DNA of 64,000 nt from Glaciecola blandensis (GCF_031846165.1 NZ_JAVRIE010000001.1:1132163-1196162), one strand, 5' to 3'; positions 9,307 through 18,127 are shown, counted from the first letter of the stretch. Notes: a model not told the origin generated them from the letters alone. Numbers and translations are program-made.

Positions 9307-10407
9307 GTGACAACACCACGTTCTAATATCAGCAGTAAGCAGCAAGTCACCCCTTTGGATGCTAGATATCAATACTTGAGTCAAGACCACTCAAATGTTC
9401 GTTTGTATTTAACCCTTAGGAATGTGTGTTTCTTAGGTGCTAGTGTACACATTTTATTTATTTTCTTTTTCTTAAGTATTGGTGCTATTTATTTATCGCT
9501 CATTAATATACTGAGCGTAAGCACTTGGCTTTTTGCTTTATATAAAAACCATCAAGGTCGATACTTCATCGCCACTATCGTATCGGCAATGGAAATTGTC
9601 GTGCATGCGGTGCTCGTCTCTCTTATTTTGGGCTTAAGCATGGGGTTTCATTACTTCCTTTGGCCTGTCGCAGCTCTACTCATGATGTCACCGCTGTTTT
9701 CAGCAAAAGTATCCTCAATCATTGGCTTCAGTATCATTAGTTTATTTGGCTTCTTGGAAGTTTATGCTGAACACATTGAATACAGCTTCGCGTATGAAGC
9801 CCTTGCGAGCTATGTTCAGATTGGCAACATTATGTTTGCGGCAGTAGGGTTTGTGTTGGTCACCCTGAGTGCTCGCTCAAAGAACGTAAAGACTGAAAAA
9901 CAGCTATATGAGCTTGCCAATCAAGACGGGTTGACCGAAACCTATAATCGTCGTTTCGTTTATGATCTTGTAGAACAGATGCAGAAAGAACGCCGTCGCT
10001 CCAGTTCACTCAATTACACAGCAATGATTTGTGATATCGACGACTTTAAACAAATTACCGACCAACTTGGACACTTAGATGCTGACAAGGTCATTAAAGA
10101 TGTCGCTGCGTATATTAAGTCTACCGTTAGAGAAACTGATCTGGTTGCGCGTTGGGGTGGAGAGCAATTTTTAATATTATTGATGGATATTGATGCCAAA
10201 GGCACCGTGTCTTTAAGTGAAAAAATACGTAAAAATGTGCGCTACCATGTTGACCTAAAGAGCAATACTGACCACATTACGACCTTGAGTATCGGCATTG
10301 CTAAAGCCAAAGAGAGTGAAGACTTCGAAGATACCCTCAGGCGGGCAGACATCAGCATGTACAAAGCGAAAAAACTAGGTAAAAACCGTATTATTAACGC
10401 CGACTAA
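9307..10407 (+). CDS. Membrane-bound GGDEF-domain diguanylate cyclase (GGEQF variant)
   Basis: The 366-residue protein has five or six membrane helices in the first 195 residues, without a recognised sensory domain. A C-terminal GGDEF domain (about 200-365) follows. These enzymes make cyclic di-GMP from two GTP. The signature reads RWGGEQF (residues 284-288), with glutamine in place of the usual second acidic residue. The metal-binding IDDFKQITDQLGH segment and the RxxD inhibitory site (RETD, five residues before the signature) are present. Activity is therefore likely but not certain. The start is a GTG with only a weak ribosome site. It lies between the hybrid kinase and its likely regulator, and its end overlaps the convergent regulator gene by four bases. 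Confidence 0.85.
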   Translation: MTTPRSNISSKQQVTPLDARYQYLSQDHSNVRLYLTLRNVCFLGASVHILFIFFFLSIGAIYLSLINILSVSTWLFALYKNHQGRYFIATIVSAMEIVVHAVLVSLILGLSMGFHYFLWPVAALLMMSPLFSAKVSSIIGFSIISLFGFLEVYAEHIEYSFAYEALASYVQIGNIMFAAVGFVLVTLSARSKNVKTEKQLYELANQDGLTETYNRRFVYDLVEQMQKERRRSSSLNYTAMICDIDDFKQITDQLGHLDADKVIKDVAAYIKSTVRETDLVARWGGEQFLILLMDIDAKGTVSLSEKIRKNVRYHVDLKSNTDHITTLSIGIAKAKESEDFEDTLRRADISMYKAKKLGKNRIINAD

Positions 10408-11036
10408 TCTAGCGCCATGAGTTGTTTGAAAATAACACCAGCTTGAGTTCGGTTGTTTACGTTCAGCTTTTTCAAACAAGCCGATGCATGTTGCTTTACA
10501 GTACTTTCTGAAATATTCAATTCATAGGCAATTTGTTTATTTAACAGACCGTCAGCCATCAAACCAAGTACTTTTAATTGATGCGGCGTGAGTTGCTCTA
10601 TTCGCGTTAACAATGCCTCTTCTTCGTCAAAAGCACCATCCACACTCAGCATTAACTCATTCGGTAGCCATTCCCGACCATCAAGTACTTCAGCAACCGC
10701 TTCATTAATCATATCAAGAGATGTCGATTTAGGAATAAAAGCACTCGCACCTAAGGTCAGCGCTTTAGAAATAAGCCGAGGACTTTCTTCGGCTGACACC
10801 ACAACAATTAATAAGTTGGGGAATTCCGCTCGTATTTGACTTAGGCCGGTTAAACCAGACTTGCCTGGCATCTTTAAATCTAAAAAGATGAGGTCGATAT
10901 CGTCGTTCGCGGAGAGTGTTGCCAAGGTACTTTCGAAGTCTGCTGATTCAAACAGTTGCTCACCAAATACACCGCCAAGCGCTTGCTTCAGGGCATTTCT
11001 AAAGAGTGGATGATCGTCTGCAATAAGTGCTTTCAT
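10404..11036 (-). CDS. LuxR/NarL-family response regulator (CrbR/ErdR-like)
   Basis: The 210-residue protein has an N-terminal receiver domain with the acidic pocket ADD (residues 6-8). The phospho-acceptor is aspartate 53 in FLDLKMPG. The C-terminal LuxR-type helix-turn-helix (about 140-205) includes LTPHQLKVLGLMADGLLNKQ and ISESTVKQHASACLKKL. Proteins of this type work with CrbS-like hybrid kinases and activate acetyl-CoA synthetase genes in Vibrio and Pseudomonas. The likely partner kinase is encoded 1.2 kb away on the other strand. A TAC-N4-GTA palindrome at 13569-13584, between two divergent transport genes, is a candidate target. The domain call is strong; the CrbR identity is inferred from the pairing. 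Confidence 0.88.
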   Translation of the reverse strand: MKALIADDHPLFRNALKQALGGVFGEQLFESADFESTLATLSANDDIDLIFLDLKMPGKSGLTGLSQIRAEFPNLLIVVVSAEESPRLISKALTLGASAFIPKSTSLDMINEAVAEVLDGREWLPNELMLSVDGAFDEEEALLTRIEQLTPHQLKVLGLMADGLLNKQIAYELNISESTVKQHASACLKKLNVNNRTQAGVIFKQLMALD

Positions 11037-11114
11037 AATAGGTGGCTAATAGGTAATGCTATTGGAAATTGATAAAGACGTGACAACAGTAATCAAAAGC
11101 ACACTTTTGTGCAA

Positions 11115-11139
11115 GAAACAAAAAAGGGGCCGAAGCCCC
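11115..11139 (-). terminator. Terminator of the TonB-dependent receptor gene
   Basis: GGGGC, loop CGAA and GCCCC form a stable tetraloop hairpin. On the minus strand it is followed by a U-rich run from the A-tract at 11118-11125. It lies about 30 bp after the receptor stop codon. Confidence 0.8.
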
Positions 11140-11169
11140 ATAGGACACACAAATAAATCGATGTGTTTT

Positions 11170-13455
11170 TTAGAAGCGGTAACCAACAGTTAAGTGAACT
11201 GTACGTGGATCGCCATAATAACCGATTAATGTAGTATCACCACCCAAGCCAGGCAGTAATTCGCCATTAGGGCCAACACCTACAAAGTCATATCCACCGA
11301 CTAAGTACTCTTCATCTGTTAGGTTTTTACCGTGCAGACTTGCGTACCAATCGCCTTCATTGCTTTCCCAGCTAACACTCACATTGAACATGCCGTAAGC
11401 GTCCTGTTCCAGCAGGTCACTGGTTTCGAACAATAGGTAATCGCCTCTGTAGTAATAGCCCGCATTGATCACAAAGCCACCAACGTTAGTTTCCAAGAAG
11501 TAGTTTGCTGACAAGTTAACAGTCGTCTCAGGGGTGTTAGACAAACCAATTAATGGCGGAATTGCATTGTTTACTTCAATTTTTTCGTCGATATAACCCA
11601 AGGCTAAATCAAAGGTCAAATTATCAGTTGCCACGTAGGTAACTTCAGCTTCAAGACCGGTTGCAGATGTTTCTGCAACATTTCGTAGCACTTGCTGTAA
11701 ATCCGTTGCACTATTTCCTTCTCCAAACCCTACGTACTGTCTGTCTTTATGATCGAACGAGAACAGGGTGACATTCGTCCGCAGTCTATCATTCCAGTCT
11801 GCTTTCATGCCCACTTCAAGTGAATCAACGATTTCTGGATTAACACCGTCTTCGTTAATCGTCGCTCTTGGGTTAAATGTACCTGACTTGAATCCTTGTG
11901 AGTAACTCGCGAATAGTAAAATATTATCTGCCGCTTGATACTCAAGACCTAATCTTGGTGTGAAACGAGACCAACTTTGGCTCTTCGGCCCATCTAATAC
12001 ACCATCACCATTGGCATCATCACCCAGCACAGTCGGGACTAATTGTCCATCAGGGCGAACATAACCAGGGATCCAACCGCTTTGTGGATAAACGTTCGCA
12101 AAAACTAAACCATTATTTACAATGGCGGTTTTTTCTTCGTCAGTGTAACGGGCGCCCACTGTCATGCTAAGTGTTTCAGATATATCGAAACTTGCTTGTG
12201 TGTATGCAGCCCAGCTCTCTGAATTATTGCAGCCGGTCACTTCACGAGTTAAACCCGGAGTGCCGAACGCGGCTCGACCGAGGAAGCCAAGAATGGCGTC
12301 AAAATTACCGCATGACTCACCGTCATACAAATAGATACCGCTGACTAGAGAGTAACCATCAGTGCTGTAATTAGCCTGAATTTCATGTGTGCTGTTCTCA
12401 TCTTTATACTCTGCTGGTACATCAAAAATATCGAGTGCCGTATTATCAAAGTCTATATTAGTTGGCGAGTAACCTTCTCTGCGTGACGCAATATATTTCA
12501 GTTCTAGCTCATCACTGTAATCATAAGAGATCATCAGGCTATACCCTTCAAGCTCAACCAAGTTGCTGGTCGGCAAGCTAGTGTATGAGTCGTATACCGA
12601 ATCTGGCACAGGCGCATTGGTTAACAAGCTTGGTAAAAGTCGATACCCTCCCTTAGCGTTAGACGTATCGCGTGTTTTGTCCCAGTTTAATTTTATAAAT
12701 AAATCATCTGCAGGGCGAAATTCAAGGTCAACTCTAGCGGCCCACAAGTCTTTGTTGTAGTTTTCGCGATCTTGATTTGCTAAAGCAGACTGCAAGTATT
12801 CACCAAAGCCGTCTCTACTCAAATCGGCGAAACCAAATCCAACATAGACTTTATCGTCAACAATAGGCAGTTGACCGGTAAGTTTAACATCGCGCTGAGA
12901 ATAGCTACCCACAGTCGCTTCTGCGTTAAACTCGGTGCCGCCTGACATTGGTTTAGTCACATATTTTATCGCACCACCTATGGTGTTTTTTCCATAAAGT
13001 GTGCCTTGAGGGCCACGCAAAACTTCGATGCGATCAACGTCAAGTAAATCAAGCACAGCACCCTGTGGGCGAGCAATGTATACGTCATCAATATAAATAC
13101 CGACACCTGGTTCATATCCCCAAAGCGGGTCTTGCTGACCTACGCCACGAATGAACGCCGTTAAGGTAGAGTTTGTACCACGGCTGGTTTGTAATGTTGT
13201 ATTTGGGGAAAATTGTTGTATCTCAGTAATTTGAGCAATCCCCTTTTCACTGAGCTCTTTTGCACCAATGGAGGTGACTGCTAGTGGTACTTCTTGGAGG
13301 TTCTCGCTGGTCTTTCGAGCGGTAACCTGAATTCTTTCTAGTCGGATTTCTTCTTTGACTTCCGTCTCTTGAGCAGCAAGTTGCGGTGCGCTTAATGCCG
13401 TACTGACGGCGATAGCAAGTAATGCTAGTTGTGGTGTTCTTTTTGCAAGTTTCAT
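11170..13455 (-). CDS. TonB-dependent outer-membrane receptor
   Basis: The 761-residue protein has a signal peptide (cleavage after about residue 28, LAAQ), a short TonB-box region (about 35-48) and a plug domain. Typical plug motifs include AFIRGVGQQDP and VLRGPQGTLYGKNTIGGAI (about 130-165). A 22-strand barrel follows, ending VHLTVGYRF with the usual terminal phenylalanine. Such receptors import substrates across the outer membrane using TonB energy. There is no N-terminal signalling domain, so it is not a sigma/anti-sigma type. It is divergent from a permease, depolymerase and hydroxybutyrate dehydrogenase cluster, so import of hydroxybutyrate oligomers is an attractive guess. Siderophore uptake cannot be excluded from sequence alone. 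Confidence 0.93.
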   Translation of the reverse strand: MKLAKRTPQLALLAIAVSTALSAPQLAAQETEVKEEIRLERIQVTARKTSENLQEVPLAVTSIGAKELSEKGIAQITEIQQFSPNTTLQTSRGTNSTLTAFIRGVGQQDPLWGYEPGVGIYIDDVYIARPQGAVLDLLDVDRIEVLRGPQGTLYGKNTIGGAIKYVTKPMSGGTEFNAEATVGSYSQRDVKLTGQLPIVDDKVYVGFGFADLSRDGFGEYLQSALANQDRENYNKDLWAARVDLEFRPADDLFIKLNWDKTRDTSNAKGGYRLLPSLLTNAPVPDSVYDSYTSLPTSNLVELEGYSLMISYDYSDELELKYIASRREGYSPTNIDFDNTALDIFDVPAEYKDENSTHEIQANYSTDGYSLVSGIYLYDGESCGNFDAILGFLGRAAFGTPGLTREVTGCNNSESWAAYTQASFDISETLSMTVGARYTDEEKTAIVNNGLVFANVYPQSGWIPGYVRPDGQLVPTVLGDDANGDGVLDGPKSQSWSRFTPRLGLEYQAADNILLFASYSQGFKSGTFNPRATINEDGVNPEIVDSLEVGMKADWNDRLRTNVTLFSFDHKDRQYVGFGEGNSATDLQQVLRNVAETSATGLEAEVTYVATDNLTFDLALGYIDEKIEVNNAIPPLIGLSNTPETTVNLSANYFLETNVGGFVINAGYYYRGDYLLFETSDLLEQDAYGMFNVSVSWESNEGDWYASLHGKNLTDEEYLVGGYDFVGVGPNGELLPGLGGDTTLIGYYGDPRTVHLTVGYRF

Positions 13456-13568
13456 TTGTTGGTGTCCCCTATCAAACTTCTTACTTCGTTATTGTCGATT
13501 ATGTTCTATTTTTTATAGCTACGACTGCGGTCCTTATTTAATCTAGGTTAAAACTGATAAAAGGTAAC

Positions 13569-13584
13569 TAGTACCATCGTACTA
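13569..13584. promoter_or_regulatory. Palindrome TAGTAC-CATC-GTACTA, candidate regulator site
   Basis: A perfect 6-bp inverted repeat with a four-base spacer, containing TAC-N4-GTA, lies in the 217-bp region between the divergent receptor and permease genes. NarL/FixJ-type regulators bind short inverted repeats of this kind. Its centre lies about 43 bp upstream of a possible minus-strand start (using TAGATT at 13540-13545 as the -10 element), a usual distance for an activator. Binding by the regulator at 10404-11036 is inference. Confidence 0.45.
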
Positions 13585-13672
13585 TGGGCATTATGCTAAG
13601 GATAACGCACACTTAGGCATGCCTTGCGCTCTGCGGTCACAGAGAATTCACTCGGCAATTAGGAAAATAATA

Positions 13673-14968
13673 ATGATAAGTTTACTCGGCTTAATCGGTG
13701 GCTTGGGCCTTCTGATTTGGTTAACGATTAAAGGAATGAACCTGTTTATTGCAGCCCCGTTGTGCGCGCTGTTAGTCGCCTTGACCAACGGGCTACCTAT
13801 ATTCATTGGCGATACGAATTTTGTCGCCACTTACATGTCTGGCTTTACTGGCTTTATCGCCTCTTGGTTTTTTATGTTTTTGCTTGGCGCACTGTTCGGC
13901 AAATTCATGGAGGATACAGGAGCAGCTGACTCTTTAGCAAAATGGATAATCGACCGACTCGGCTACAAGCAAGCAGTTTTCGCGGTTGTCGCTGCATGTG
14001 CCATTTTGACCTATGGCGGCGTTAGCGTATTCATTGTTGCGTTTTCAGTCTACCCGATGGCCTTGAGTTTATTTAAAGATGCCAACCTGCCCCGTCGCTT
14101 CATACCCGCTACGATGGCCTTTGGCTCCGTTACTTTTACGATGACATCAGCAGGTTCACCTGAAATACAGAACTGGATCCCCATTAAACATCTCGGTACG
14201 TCTCCTTTTGCAGCGTGGGAAGTTAGCTTCGTTGTTGCCGTTTTCATGGCACTATTTGGCTACTGGTGGCTGAAAAAGATGATTGGTAAAGCGGTGGATG
14301 CTGGTGAAGCCTTTGAAGCGAAACCAGAAGACCCAGAAATAAAACAACGTGCGCTACCTAAACCATACACTGGCCTAGTCCCGTTGCTTGTAGTACTACT
14401 CCTTTCATTCTTCCTACATGAATCTTTAGCTCAACTCGCCTTAATTGTTGCTCTAGGTGGCGGCGTACTGACCTTAATGGCAATTAACTTCTCGTATTTC
14501 CAAAACCTTGCAAAAGCTGTGAATTTAGGTACGACGGGTGCATTACTTGCAATAGGAAACACTGCTGCGGTAGTTGGTTTTGGCGCAATTGCAAAAACGA
14601 CAACGGCATTTCAAGACACTGTTGAGGTGATGACTCATTTACCAGGCAATGAACTCATTGGTGCAGCAATAGCCGTGAGTGTTATTGCTGGCTTAACGGG
14701 CTCTGCTTCTGGCGGCCAAGCTATCGCACTGCCTCTTGTTGGTCCGCATTACCTCGACCAAGGCGTCGACCCAGAAGAACTACACCGTATTGTGTCAATC
14801 TCTTCTGGCGCACTCGACTCATTGCCACATAACGGCTATGTTGTTACTACCATCAGAGCTATCTGTCATGAAACGCATCAGCGTGCATATGGTCCAATGG
14901 CTGCGTTGACGGTGGTTGTGCCACTTATTGGCTTAGCGCTGGCAATTGCTTTGTTTATTTTATTCTAA
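13673..14968 (+). CDS. GntP-family permease, probable hydroxybutyrate transporter
   Basis: About 431 residues with 11-12 predicted membrane helices and a short cytoplasmic loop around residues 205-225. The sequence resembles the GntP family of inner-membrane proton symporters for gluconate and small hydroxy acids. Family-like stretches include LTGSASGGQAIALPLVGPHY and SSGALDSLPHNGYVVTTIR. ATG 13673 was chosen because AGGA lies eight bases before it; an ATG 54 bases earlier lacks a site. In Pseudomonas a GntP-type permease lies beside 3-hydroxybutyrate dehydrogenase. Here the dehydrogenase is three genes downstream in the same direction, so 3-hydroxybutyrate is the best guess for substrate. 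Confidence 0.85.
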   Translation: MISLLGLIGGLGLLIWLTIKGMNLFIAAPLCALLVALTNGLPIFIGDTNFVATYMSGFTGFIASWFFMFLLGALFGKFMEDTGAADSLAKWIIDRLGYKQAVFAVVAACAILTYGGVSVFIVAFSVYPMALSLFKDANLPRRFIPATMAFGSVTFTMTSAGSPEIQNWIPIKHLGTSPFAAWEVSFVVAVFMALFGYWWLKKMIGKAVDAGEAFEAKPEDPEIKQRALPKPYTGLVPLLVVLLLSFFLHESLAQLALIVALGGGVLTLMAINFSYFQNLAKAVNLGTTGALLAIGNTAAVVGFGAIAKTTTAFQDTVEVMTHLPGNELIGAAIAVSVIAGLTGSASGGQAIALPLVGPHYLDQGVDPEELHRIVSISSGALDSLPHNGYVVTTIRAICHETHQRAYGPMAALTVVVPLIGLALAIALFILF

Positions 14969-14980
14969 AGGGATAGAAAC

Positions 14981-16225
14981 GTGAGTTTATCGTCAATAAA
15001 AAATGTATTGAAAGCCTATCATCGTTCTCAGCAACAGAAAGCGCTCACAATGAGTCTTTGTTTTTGCCTTTTGTTTAGTTGCAATGCTATTTCTAAGCAA
15101 GAGAACACTTTGCCCTATGTTGATAAGAAGACACATCATATACCGGTATTTGACACGTTCAACGGAAAACAGATTAAAAATGTCAATTTGGGTTGGGAGA
15201 GTTACGGCGAGTTAAATGCTGACAAAAGCAATGCAATATTAATTACTCATTACTTCACAGGCAATTCCCACGCAGCGGGCAAGTACAGTAGTGATGATGC
15301 CGCGGCTGGGTATTGGGACAGTATCATTGGCCCGGGAAAAGCCATTGATACAAATCGCTTTTTCGTACTCAGTATGGACAGCTTTGCTAACTTGAGTGTC
15401 CATGACCCGATGGTGGTAACCACTGGGCCTGCAAGCATCAATCCAGAAACAGGAAAGCCCTATGGCCTTAGCTTCCCAGTGATTACCATGCGCGATATGG
15501 TAAATGCACAAAAATCCTTACTCGATAGTCTAGGTATCGATTCCTTGTACGCCGTTGCTGGCCCCTCTATGGGCTCGATGCAAGCGATTGAATGGGCAAG
15601 TGCCTATCCGGACAAGGTACCTCGTCTTATTTCGGTGATTGGTTCATCCTTTAGTGACGCTTGGACAACAGCGGCACTAGAGCAATGGTCTATCCCTATT
15701 CGCTTAGATCCTAAGTGGAATAACGGTGATTATTACGGTAAGGAAGGCCCAAAAGCTGGACTGACAGCAGCGCTAATGTTTATAACGCAAGTAGCGCTGA
15801 CACCCGAGTACTTTAATAATACTGGCAAGAGCCTTAATCACTCGCCATTAGAATTGGCACCTCTGCAAGATATTCATGCCAGCCACAAAATCAACCAATG
15901 GTTACTTGAAAGAGCGAGTAGTCGAAGTGAGAAAATGGATGCGAATAGCTTGCTTTACTTAGTGCGAGCTTGCCAGCTTTTTATGGCAGGACAACAAAGC
16001 TCATGGCAGGATGGCTTACGCAATATTAAAGCGAAAACGCTATTTTTGCCGGCGACTCAAGATTTATTATTGATGCCATATCATGCCCATGATACCCATC
16101 AACAACTCAAGACCTTAAAAAAACAAAGTGAACTATCGGAAATACCTGGCGCATTAGGTCACTTAGAAGGTGTCATTGGTATACAAAAGCATGCCGAGAC
16201 AATTGCAGAATTTCTGTCTAACTAA
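14981..16225 (+). CDS. Exported MetX-family alpha/beta hydrolase
   Basis: The 414-residue protein has the fold and signatures of homoserine O-acetyltransferase (MetX) proteins. These include GPGKAIDTNRFFVL, TGPASINPETGKPYG and the nucleophile elbow GPSMGSMQA (serine 196). A likely acid in ATQDLLLMP and histidine in GALGHLEG lie near the C-terminus. True MetX enzymes are cytosolic, but this one carries a hydrophobic segment (MSLCFCLLFSCNA, about 24-36) that looks like a signal peptide or a poor lipobox. The elbow also differs from the usual GGSMGGMQ. Twelve bases separate it from the permease, with a GTG start after an AGGGA site. Its place before a depolymerase suggests ester hydrolysis in the periplasm, perhaps of oligomers, rather than methionine synthesis. 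Confidence 0.8.
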   Translation: MSLSSIKNVLKAYHRSQQQKALTMSLCFCLLFSCNAISKQENTLPYVDKKTHHIPVFDTFNGKQIKNVNLGWESYGELNADKSNAILITHYFTGNSHAAGKYSSDDAAAGYWDSIIGPGKAIDTNRFFVLSMDSFANLSVHDPMVVTTGPASINPETGKPYGLSFPVITMRDMVNAQKSLLDSLGIDSLYAVAGPSMGSMQAIEWASAYPDKVPRLISVIGSSFSDAWTTAALEQWSIPIRLDPKWNNGDYYGKEGPKAGLTAALMFITQVALTPEYFNNTGKSLNHSPLELAPLQDIHASHKINQWLLERASSRSEKMDANSLLYLVRACQLFMAGQQSSWQDGLRNIKAKTLFLPATQDLLLMPYHAHDTHQQLKTLKKQSELSEIPGALGHLEGVIGIQKHAETIAEFLSN

Positions 16226-16243
16226 GGGAAAACAAGGAAAACC

Positions 16244-17320
16244 ATGACTTCATTCAACAAAACCCGTTGTGCCGGTGCCATATGTCTGTGTTTAGGACTT
16301 CTCTCTTGTGTTGACAGTCAATCCACCAGTACGGCGGAAAACGCTGATATTAATGATAGTGTAGCAATCACCTTCCCTGCCATACAAACACAGAACATTA
16401 GCTTATCAGGTCTTTCTTCAGGTGCTTACATGGCACTGCAATTTCATTTATCACACTCTGAGATTGTCAATGGTTCAGCCTTAATTGCTGGAGGTCCTTA
16501 CTATTGCGCTCAGAATGATATTGGCACAGCGCTAAAAAATTGTGTTTCTGACGATTCGGGTGCACTCACGCTTTCACCCCTAAATGACTATTACGATAGT
16601 GTCCTTGCATCTAAGAAAGTTGCATCTGCTAGTGACAATGTGAATGACAAGCTATGGCTATTTCACGGTACGAAGGACACTCGAATTATCGCAAGTGTGG
16701 CAGATCAACTATATGCACAAGTGATGACACTATTTACGCCAAGCAATATAAAATATGTTAACGATAAGCCGTTTGCTCATTTAATGCCTACGCTTGAATC
16801 GGGAATTGATTGTAACGTGTCTGAGGCACCGTTTATCGGTGCGTGTAATTATGATGCAGCTGGCGAACTCCTTACGTATTTAGGGCTGATTGAGACTGCC
16901 CGCAGTGAAGCCTCATCCGAAACGCTCAAAAGTCACTTAAATGCTTTCTCACAAGCGAGCTATGCGGGAGAATATGCAAACACGCTTGCTGAGAGTGGTT
17001 ATGTGTTTGTACCTCCACAGTGCCTTGATGCAAAAGCCTGTCAGTTACATGTTAGCTTTCACGGTTGCAACCAAAACGCTGAAACAGTCCAAGACCAGTA
17101 TGCGATGCAATCAGGCTTAAATGAATGGGCCCTAAGTAACGATATCGTAGTGCTTTATCCTCAAACTAAGAAATCTATGTTTATGCCTCTGAACCCACAA
17201 TCATGCTGGGATTGGTGGGGTTATACAGGTTCAGAGTATGCAAATAAGGAAGGGCAACAAATTCAAGCTATCAAGAGTCTCGTTGAGCGCATTGACGATA
17301 TCATTTTGAAGCCTCAATAA
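16244..17320 (+). CDS. PHB-depolymerase-type esterase, predicted lipoprotein
   Basis: The 358-residue protein starts with a lipoprotein signal peptide (LLSC, cysteine 22). An alpha/beta-hydrolase domain of the poly(3-hydroxybutyrate) depolymerase type follows. The lipase box is GLSSG (serine 58), close to the N-terminus. A second family element, FHGCNQ, lies near residue 275, and SCWDWWGYTG near 325. Family members hydrolyse PHB or its oligomers to 3-hydroxybutyrate. No separate substrate-binding domain is present, which favours soluble oligomers or amorphous polymer over crystalline granules. A good AAGGA site precedes the ATG, 18 bp after the MetX-like gene, and 3-hydroxybutyrate dehydrogenase follows 33 bp later. 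Together these form a coherent catabolic operon. Confidence 0.85.
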   Translation: MTSFNKTRCAGAICLCLGLLSCVDSQSTSTAENADINDSVAITFPAIQTQNISLSGLSSGAYMALQFHLSHSEIVNGSALIAGGPYYCAQNDIGTALKNCVSDDSGALTLSPLNDYYDSVLASKKVASASDNVNDKLWLFHGTKDTRIIASVADQLYAQVMTLFTPSNIKYVNDKPFAHLMPTLESGIDCNVSEAPFIGACNYDAAGELLTYLGLIETARSEASSETLKSHLNAFSQASYAGEYANTLAESGYVFVPPQCLDAKACQLHVSFHGCNQNAETVQDQYAMQSGLNEWALSNDIVVLYPQTKKSMFMPLNPQSCWDWWGYTGSEYANKEGQQIQAIKSLVERIDDIILKPQ

Positions 17321-17353
17321 GACTTATCATTTATAAATTTAATAGGAAAGCCC

Positions 17354-18127
17354 ATGGAAAGTAAACAACTCAATATATTTGTAACCGGTGGTGCAAGTGG
17401 AATCGGCTTTGGTATTGCCGAACATTTGGCTGGCGAAGGTCACCATATCGTCATTGCTGATATTAATGATACTGCGGCTAGCAATGCTGCTGAGAAGCTA
17501 AGCGCAAAGGGATTGTCAGCACAAGCTATTGCAGTAGATGTGTGCAATGCCGCACAAGTGGCCTCCCTGCCTGCAAGCCTGGCACCACTTAAGATAGATG
17601 TGTTAGTTAATAACGCAGGTATTCAACATGTCAGCAAATTAGAGGATTTCCCAGCAGATAAGTGGCAGTTGCTCATTAATGTTATGTTGGTTGGCCCAGC
17701 GCTTTTGACTCAAGCCTTTCTACCTCATATGCGCGAACAAAACTTTGGTCGAATCATCAATGTTGGGTCAATTCATTCAGTCATCGCCTCTCCATTCAAG
17801 TCAGCCTATGTTGCTGCCAAACACGGTTTACTAGGGTTTGCAAAAACAGTGGCACTTGAAACGGGTGACGTTGATGTGACGATTAATACGCTCTGCCCTG
17901 CTTATGTTAAAACGCCTTTAGTTGAACAGCAGATTTCGGCACAAGCAAAGGAGAACAACATGTCCGAACAGGATGTCGTTGAGAAAATCATGCTCGAGCC
18001 TATGCCTAAAAAAGCGTTTATTGAAATTGAAGAGTTAGCACAAACCGCGTCATTCTTGATTTCTCCAGCCGCAAAAAATATGACGGCGCAAACAATCATA
18101 TTAGACGGCGGTTGGACGGCTCGATAA
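17354..18127 (+). CDS. bdhA: D-3-hydroxybutyrate dehydrogenase (SDR)
   Basis: The 257-residue protein is a classical short-chain dehydrogenase. The NAD-binding motif is TGGASGIG (residues 11-18), NNAG lies near 92, the catalytic serine is in GSIHS and the Tyr-Lys pair in SAYVAAKHG. The C-terminus (TIILDGGWTAR) and the stretch INTLCPAYVKTPLVEQQI are typical of 3-hydroxybutyrate dehydrogenases. The enzyme oxidises 3-hydroxybutyrate to acetoacetate with NAD in the cytosol. It is last in the permease, hydrolase, depolymerase, dehydrogenase run, preceded by an AGGA site, and provides the strongest clue to what the cluster consumes. The later steps, such as CoA transfer, are not in this window. Confidence 0.9.
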   Translation: MESKQLNIFVTGGASGIGFGIAEHLAGEGHHIVIADINDTAASNAAEKLSAKGLSAQAIAVDVCNAAQVASLPASLAPLKIDVLVNNAGIQHVSKLEDFPADKWQLLINVMLVGPALLTQAFLPHMREQNFGRIINVGSIHSVIASPFKSAYVAAKHGLLGFAKTVALETGDVDVTINTLCPAYVKTPLVEQQISAQAKENNMSEQDVVEKIMLEPMPKKAFIEIEELAQTASFLISPAAKNMTAQTIILDGGWTAR

